Source: Anaerolineae bacterium (lineage in GTDB: Bacteria > Chloroflexota > Anaerolineae > JAAYZQ01). From it: 10,287 bases of DNA. This document shows, one piece after another, positions 6,335 through 10,287 of this stretch; the stretch's first letter is position 1, and each line of letters opens with the position of its first letter. The stretch covers positions 1 to 10,287 of the forward strand of contig JAFGOG010000453.1 in the NCBI GenBank assembly GCA_016926595.1. The letters run 5' to 3'. A program made the position numbers and the translations under genes. Under the pieces are notes generated by a model. It searched no databases. It saw only the letters and a list, made by a program, of their open reading frames with translations, and was not told the DNA's origin.

Positions 6335-7572
6335 AGCGACCTGAGCGCCTCCCATTTCTCGGCGCGCTGCCGCCGGTAGGTCTCTTCGTCCACCTGTCCG
6401 GCCTCAAACGCTTCTTCCAGGTCGGCCAGCTCGGCCAACAACGGGCGGGCCTGGGGACTGGAGGCCAGGGTCGAGGCGGTCGAGGCTGTAGGCCGGCGCT
6501 TGGCAGTGAGCAGGGGATAGAGCACGGTGCCCAGCGCTGCCAGGCTGACCAGCCCGAATCCGAGCCCGCGGAGCAGCCCTTGATTGTCCGTGATCGGCTT
6601 GCCTGTCCCGCCCGCAGTGGAGGTGCCGGTCCCGGCCATCGTCGAGCCGGTCATATCGGTGGCCTCCACGATCAGATCGACGGCCAGAGGGGCGCCGGCC
6701 GGCAGATCAGCCGCCGTGTATACGGCGAACTGTTGATCCCCGAATGGTTCCGACCCAGCGTCCAGCAGTTGGCCGCTGCGCAGCGCCAATCCAGGCTGCG
6801 CCAGGAGGACGTTCAGAGCCGTGATCGGATAGTCGTAGCGTCGCTCTATCTGGACCGAGCTGCCCGTCACGGGCAGATGGTAGGAGTAAAAGAGGGACAG
6901 CGTTTCCCATCCGGGCGGCACCGGCTCGGTGTCCAGCAGCTTTCCCTCGCCCTGGACAAAGCGGCTGGCCGGGGCGCCTTGGCCAAAGGCGAGTCCTACG
7001 GCGTCTGGGGGTAGGGGGATACCAACGGTCGTCGCCTGGCCCTCTGGCCCTGGGCGGCCGACGTAGGCCCGATCCCCGCTGTTGCCGAACAGGTAGAGTT
7101 CGGAAATCCTCAGCATGGTGCCAAAAGACTCGACGATGATGTGGCCCGAGTCGATGGTGACCTGGCTGTCGTCGTCGGTCGTCTCGTAGACAGGCAGTGT
7201 GACGGACTGTGTCGCCTGTCCCTCTTCGAGCTTGACAAATCCGGTAAAGGCGTAGGTTACGTCGAGATAGACGGCCTCGGGCCAGTAGGACCAGCCCGGG
7301 TCGGTGTCCAGGCCTTCGAAGCGAAACAGCCCGGCCGGCCCTGTCGTCGTTTGCAGTGTGCCCGCTATCGCGTCGTTCTGGATCAGGTGCAGGGTGACGG
7401 TGATGCCGGCTCCGATCTCTGGTCCGCCGGCCGTGCCGTTGACCACCTGCCCCTCAATGACGCCGCTGCCCTGCGCCTGGGCATGCGCTGGGGGCGTGGT
7501 TACGGCCAGGCTCAATGCCAGGCCAATGGCCAGGCCGAGGACAGGCAGCCAGGCGTAAGAGGTCCGCCTCAT
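6331..7572 (-). CDS. Exported beta-sandwich protein with C-terminal membrane anchor and CcmI-like tail
   Basis: Unnamed 413-residue protein. Residues 1-31 are a Sec signal peptide (MRRT, hydrophobic core, likely cut after AHA). Residues 36-125 resemble a carboxypeptidase-regulatory-like beta-sandwich (GVIEGQVVNGTAGG, then GLFRFEGL). A second, mostly beta region follows to about 305. A Gly/Thr-rich linker (309-325) leads to a membrane helix (about 333-355) ending LYPLLTAKRR. The last part, LLAELADLEEAFEAG followed by QVDEETYRRQRAEKWEAL, looks like the CcmI/SHOCT-type helix hairpin and should lie in the cytoplasm. The protein contains no cysteine, so it cannot be a thiol reductase replacing CcmG or CcmH; a scaffold or apocytochrome-holding role is a guess. 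Its ATG overlaps the zinc-ribbon gene stop, and its stop overlaps the ccmA start, so it is tightly coupled to the ccm genes. Confidence 0.87.
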   Translation of the reverse strand: MRRTSYAWLPVLGLAIGLALSLAVTTPPAHAQAQGSGVIEGQVVNGTAGGPEIGAGITVTLHLIQNDAIAGTLQTTTGPAGLFRFEGLDTDPGWSYWPEAVYLDVTYAFTGFVKLEEGQATQSVTLPVYETTDDDSQVTIDSGHIIVESFGTMLRISELYLFGNSGDRAYVGRPGPEGQATTVGIPLPPDAVGLAFGQGAPASRFVQGEGKLLDTEPVPPGWETLSLFYSYHLPVTGSSVQIERRYDYPITALNVLLAQPGLALRSGQLLDAGSEPFGDQQFAVYTAADLPAGAPLAVDLIVEATDMTGSTMAGTGTSTAGGTGKPITDNQGLLRGLGFGLVSLAALGTVLYPLLTAKRRPTASTASTLASSPQARPLLAELADLEEAFEAGQVDEETYRRQRAEKWEALRSL

Positions 7573-7931
7573 GTCCCCTCCTCGCCGTCAAGGGGGCGCC
7601 CACACCTGGCGCAGAACCTGTCCCCCTCCTGCAGGCGGGCGCCGCACGATGGGCAGACCGGCTCCGCGGGGAGCGGGGCGGGCTCGATCTGGTCGCCCGG
7701 GGGCAGCGCCCCGCCACAGCGGACGCAAAAGCGGTCGCCCGGCTGGTAGGCCTCGCCGCAGGCGGGACAGGCGCGCCCACCCCCGGCCCTGGCCCGGCGC
7801 AGCTTGCGGACCGCCGCTTCGATTTCGCCGTCGGTGATGACCGGCTCCGCCGGCGCGCGTCCCGGTAGCAGAGGATAGACGATCACCCCGGCCGCGAGCA
7901 GGGCCAATAGAAAAAAGACCGCCACGCCCAT
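7569..7931 (-). CDS. Membrane-anchored double zinc-ribbon protein in the ccm operon
   Basis: Unnamed 120-residue protein. Residues 3-22 form one hydrophobic helix ending VYPLLPGR. A short acidic stretch and an EIEAAVRKLRRAR helix follow, and the positive charges suggest a cytoplasmic C-terminus. Two near-identical zinc ribbons follow, each C-x2-C-x10-C-x2-C: Cys55/58/69/72 (bases 7713-7769) and Cys93/96/107/110 (bases 7599-7655), spaced 38 residues apart. Such ribbons normally bind structural Zn and serve protein or nucleic-acid contacts; no enzyme motif is visible. The ATG at 7931 has an AAGGTG-like site 9 bases upstream; a GTG at 7943 overlapping the ccmF stop is an alternative start. The gene begins 8 bases after ccmF and its TGA overlaps the next ATG, so it belongs to the ccm operon. 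In related bacteria, TM-plus-zinc-ribbon proteins near ccmF may carry a CcmI-like helix hairpin (from memory, not checked), which is absent here. The function is unknown. The much longer reading frame upstream of it is only the shadow of ccmF. Confidence 0.85.
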   Translation of the reverse strand: MGVAVFFLLALLAAGVIVYPLLPGRAPAEPVITDGEIEAAVRKLRRARAGGGRACPACGEAYQPGDRFCVRCGGALPPGDQIEPAPLPAEPVCPSCGARLQEGDRFCARCGRPLDGEEGT

Positions 7932-7939
7932 AGCGCTCG

Positions 7940-9997
7940 TCACCTTCTCACTGCCTGCTGGCTGGCGCTCTCCCGCCCGGCCGGCACGGTCACAGTCGCC
8001 GGGCGCGAGGCGGCAGGCCAGGCCGCCACCAATGTGCCGGCGATCAGCAGCAAGCCCCCGAGCCACAGCCAGAGCACCATCGGGGTGACGATCACCTGGA
8101 AAGCGGCCAGGCCGTCCTGCTCCAGGCTGGCCAGGATCAGGTACAGGTCCTCTTTCAAGTTTGTGCGCAGGGCAACCTCGGTGACCGAGCCGTTGACGTT
8201 GCTGTGCAGGTTCCGTTCCGGCTCCATGACCGCCAGCCGGCGCCCATTGCGGTACACCTCGACCAGGGCTGCATTCCGCAGCTTGTTGCCGTTTTCCTCC
8301 AACTGGCGGTAGGTGTAGCTCTTGTACAGCAGTGTGTAGCTGCCGACCTCTGTCTGTTCGCCCTTGGCCAACACCACCTGGACTTCGTCCTGGTAGGCGT
8401 GGGAGCCGATGATGCCGGCGACGGTGAGCAGGATGGCCAGGTGGATGAGCTGGCCGCCATACCGCCGCCGGCGACCGGAGGAAGCACGGATCGCCCGGCC
8501 GGTCGCCACGAGAAGGTTCTGCTCGGTGGCTCGTCCACTCCGCTGACGCTCCGGGACTCTCTTTGGTCGCATCCGGGCGACGATGTCTGCCGCCCATTGG
8601 ATGGCGATCGTGGCCGCGGCAAAGGCGACGACGGCGAACGCCGCTACGACCCAAACCTCGCGCACGCCGAACAGCAACAGCAGCGCCGCCGTGACGGCGC
8701 CAACGGCCGCCTGGATCCAGATGCTTCGCAGCAGGCGCCCGGCGCTGATCTTGCGCCACTCGATCAGTGGGCATAGTCCAAGGAGGACCACCAACAGCAA
8801 CCCCAGTGGCCCCATGAACCGGTTATAGTTCTCGGGGGTGAGCGTTGTGGCCACACCCCGCACCGCTTCGGTAAAGGTCGGCCACAGGGTGCCCAGCAGG
8901 ATGGCCCCTGCCGATCCGAGGAATAGAAGGTTGGTCACCAGAAAGGCGAACTCGCGCGATACGAGGTCTCCAAGCTGACCGCTGCCCTTCAGCTCACGGG
9001 TGCGGGCCAGCATCAGACCGGCCGCCGCCGCCAGGATCAGCCCCATAAAGACCAGGTAGTAGTAGCCGATGGGCGACTGGGCAAAGGCGTGCACCGATTC
9101 GATCAGCCCCGAGCGCGTGACAAAGGTGGCAAACACAGTCAACAGGAAGGTCAGGACCGCCAGGCCTACGCTCCAGGCGCGGAACATATCGCGCCGCTCC
9201 TGGATGATGGCCGAGTGGAGGAATGCAGTGCCCGCCAGCCACGGGATGAAGGACGAGCTTTCCACCGGGTCCCAGGCCCAATAGCCGCCCCACCCAAGCT
9301 CCAGGTAGGCCCACAGAGCGCCTATCAGGATGCCGATGCCGAGGGTGGCCCATGCGGCGAGCGACCAGCGCCGCACGCCGAGCAGCCATCCCGCATCCAG
9401 CTTGCCGGTCGCCAGGGCGGCCAGGCCGTAGGCGAAGGGAATCGTCCACAGGGCGTACGCCGCAAAGACGATGGGCGGGTGGATGATCATCCAAAAGTTC
9501 TGCAGCAGCGGGTTTAGGCTGATCCCCTCAGCCGGCAGGAACGGCAGCAGCTCGAACGGGTTGCTGAGCACCACCAGCAACAGCGCGAAAAAGACCTGGG
9601 TAAAGGCCAGCACGGCCATGGCATAGGGCCGCAACTGGCGGTCCCAGGTTGGCTGCCGCAGCACGAGCAGCGCAGTAAAGATGGCCAGCAGCCACAGCCA
9701 CAGGAGCTGCGACCCCTCCATGCCGGCCCAGAAGGCGGCCAGGACGTAGGCCGGGCGGAGGTAGGTACTTACGTGGTCATTGACGTAGGCCACTCCAAAA
9801 TTCTTGGTCAGGAGCAGGGCCAGCAGCACGATCACCGCCAGGGTGGACAGGCCGGCCGTGACGAACAGGGCGTTGCGGGCGCTGGTCACCAGTTCTGGGC
9901 GCCGCTGCCACGCCCCCAAGATCGAGGCGATTGTCGCCCACAACGCTGCGGCCAGGGCCAGCAGCAGGGCGCCGTAACCGATCTCTGGCAGGATCAC
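7940..9997 (-). CDS. ccmF: CcmF, cytochrome c heme lyase subunit
   Basis: Multi-pass membrane protein that joins heme to the CxxCH thiols of apocytochrome c on the outer face of the membrane. With the GTG start at 9997 it has 685 residues (E. coli CcmF has about 647). The WWD signature is present at about residues 235-250 (GWGGYWAWDPVESSSFIPW). The expected histidines fall at His173 (IIHPP), His261 (FLHSA) and His303 (SVHAF), the same numbers as in E. coli. His519 (QLIHLAI) is the likely equivalent of the b-heme ligand His491. Residues 475-515 form a basic, probably cytoplasmic loop. Residues 534-635 form a large extracytoplasmic domain with the typical QDEVQVVLAKGE...MEPERNLH pattern, followed by a last helix and a polar tail. 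It overlaps the ccmE stop by four bases (GTGA). It is intact and lies first among the ccm genes downstream of ccmE. Confidence 0.96.
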   Translation of the reverse strand: MILPEIGYGALLLALAAALWATIASILGAWQRRPELVTSARNALFVTAGLSTLAVIVLLALLLTKNFGVAYVNDHVSTYLRPAYVLAAFWAGMEGSQLLWLWLLAIFTALLVLRQPTWDRQLRPYAMAVLAFTQVFFALLLVVLSNPFELLPFLPAEGISLNPLLQNFWMIIHPPIVFAAYALWTIPFAYGLAALATGKLDAGWLLGVRRWSLAAWATLGIGILIGALWAYLELGWGGYWAWDPVESSSFIPWLAGTAFLHSAIIQERRDMFRAWSVGLAVLTFLLTVFATFVTRSGLIESVHAFAQSPIGYYYLVFMGLILAAAAGLMLARTRELKGSGQLGDLVSREFAFLVTNLLFLGSAGAILLGTLWPTFTEAVRGVATTLTPENYNRFMGPLGLLLVVLLGLCPLIEWRKISAGRLLRSIWIQAAVGAVTAALLLLFGVREVWVVAAFAVVAFAAATIAIQWAADIVARMRPKRVPERQRSGRATEQNLLVATGRAIRASSGRRRRYGGQLIHLAILLTVAGIIGSHAYQDEVQVVLAKGEQTEVGSYTLLYKSYTYRQLEENGNKLRNAALVEVYRNGRRLAVMEPERNLHSNVNGSVTEVALRTNLKEDLYLILASLEQDGLAAFQVIVTPMVLWLWLGGLLLIAGTLVAAWPAASRPATVTVPAGRESASQQAVRR

Positions 9998-10287
9998 TGC
10001 TTCTCCTCGTACTTGGATGGGCACTTCATCAGCAGCTCGTCGGCTGTAAACACCTGCTTTGCCAGGTCATATTTGCCGATGGCCACGGCTTCCACCGCGT
10101 CCGCCATCATGTCTGGCTTGGGGCCATTATAAGAGATCGACAGCCGGCCTGTTTCGTCCTCGATCTCAAAAGCCAGGTGAAATTCGGCGGTGTCCCACTG
10201 AACCGAATCGGCGACGATCTTGCCCGCAACACGCGAATTTCGCGTCTGGTCCGGCCCCAATGCCTTGACCTCGCTGACGGTCAGATA
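9994..10287 (-). CDS. ccmE: CcmE, variant heme chaperone (CxxxY type), 5' end cut off by window
   Basis: Periplasmic heme chaperone of cytochrome c maturation: it receives heme from CcmABCD and hands it to CcmF. The visible 97 codons run open to the right edge, so the N-terminal membrane anchor is missing. The fragment begins YLTVSEV, matching the start of the CcmE OB-fold beta-barrel, and continues through SRVAGKIVADSV and a LSISYNGPKPDMM segment, as in the family. The C-terminus reads LLMKCPSKYEEKQ. In classical CcmE this place holds HxxxY, whose His binds heme covalently; here it is Cys89 and Tyr93 of the fragment (CxxxY). This substitution is known from Desulfovibrio-type and archaeal System I* proteins. 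The tail ends four residues after the Tyr, without the usual extended flexible tail. The stop TGA overlaps the GTG start of ccmF. A TTG at 10260 lies inside the barrel and is not the true start. Confidence 0.93.
   Translation of the reverse strand, partial: YLTVSEVKALGPDQTRNSRVAGKIVADSVQWDTAEFHLAFEIEDETGRLSISYNGPKPDMMADAVEAVAIGKYDLAKQVFTADELLMKCPSKYEEKQ
10001..10007 (-). promoter_or_regulatory. Ribosome binding site that fixes the ccmF start
   Basis: AGGAGAA on the minus strand sits 3 bases before the GTG at 9997, with its AGGAG core 5 bases away, inside the end of ccmE. It favours that GTG over the in-frame GTG at 10024, which would add nine polar residues (MPIQVRGEA) before the first membrane helix and lies farther inside ccmE. 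Confidence 0.7.

Noticed and set aside
6335..6355. Upstream ATG at 6355 as the ccmA start
   Set aside because: It would place seven extra residues inside the preceding gene. The ATG at 6334 overlaps the stop codon as the neighbouring junctions do.
7599..7769. Two zinc-ribbon repeats as a mobile or CRISPR-like DNA repeat
   Set aside because: There are only two copies, the likeness is at protein level within one gene, and the pattern is that of a double zinc-ribbon domain.
7932..8774. Long upstream extension of the zinc-ribbon frame (401 codons in total)
   Set aside because: The extra part lies inside ccmF in another frame and reads as low-complexity Arg/Gly/Pro. The real gene starts at 7931 with a clean membrane helix.
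7940..9997. Reading the ccmF gene as a CcsA/ResB (System II) component because of WWD
   Set aside because: Length, the four histidines, the large C-terminal extracytoplasmic domain and the adjacent ccmE and ccmABCD fit CcmF.

Overview
The window is a compact, high-GC stretch in which every supported gene lies on the minus strand, so transcription runs from the right end to the left end. The gene set and protein style point to a Chloroflexota-type bacterium (Anaerolineae-like) or a similar high-GC environmental lineage. The evidence is the ccm order E-F-zinc ribbon-beta-sandwich-A-B-C-D-ccdA, the MoxR/DUF58 pair and the frequent GTG/TTG starts. This is inference from gene style, not a database match. 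No non-coding stretch exceeds about 60 bases, and I saw no RNA gene, CRISPR array, insertion sequence or convincing terminator.

Right and central part (about 3048-10287): a cytochrome c maturation (Ccm, System I) operon. It holds the 3' end of ccmE, then ccmF, a small membrane-anchored double zinc-ribbon protein, a secreted/membrane-anchored beta-sandwich protein with a CcmI-like cytoplasmic tail, then ccmA, ccmB, ccmC, ccmD and a CcdA-family thiol transporter. The ABC module CcmAB and CcmCD load heme onto the periplasmic chaperone CcmE, and CcmF passes heme on to apocytochrome c. CcdA-family proteins carry electrons outward to keep extracytoplasmic thiols reduced. The CcmE here carries Cys-Pro-Ser-Lys-Tyr (CxxxY) instead of the usual His-x-x-x-Tyr heme-attachment motif. 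No CcmG or CcmH is encoded in the window. Together these match the variant System I* described for Desulfovibrio-type bacteria and archaea. The two uncharacterised proteins between ccmF and ccmA are joined to their neighbours by ATGA start/stop overlaps or an 8-base gap, so they are probably working parts of this variant machine.

Left part (1-3010): a DUF2085 membrane protein with a well-supported TTG start, a MoxR-family AAA+ ATPase, a DUF58 protein, and the first seven codons of a further gene that overlaps the DUF58 stop codon. MoxR plus DUF58 is a widespread pair thought to act in chaperone-like assembly of protein complexes. Gaps of 37, 53 and 57 bases separate these genes, so they may be co-transcribed with the ccm genes or may start from their own weak promoter.

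The best candidates for new biology are the two unrecognised ccm-operon proteins, which share a YPLL membrane-exit motif, and a roughly 100-residue hydrophobic insertion in the middle of CcdA.
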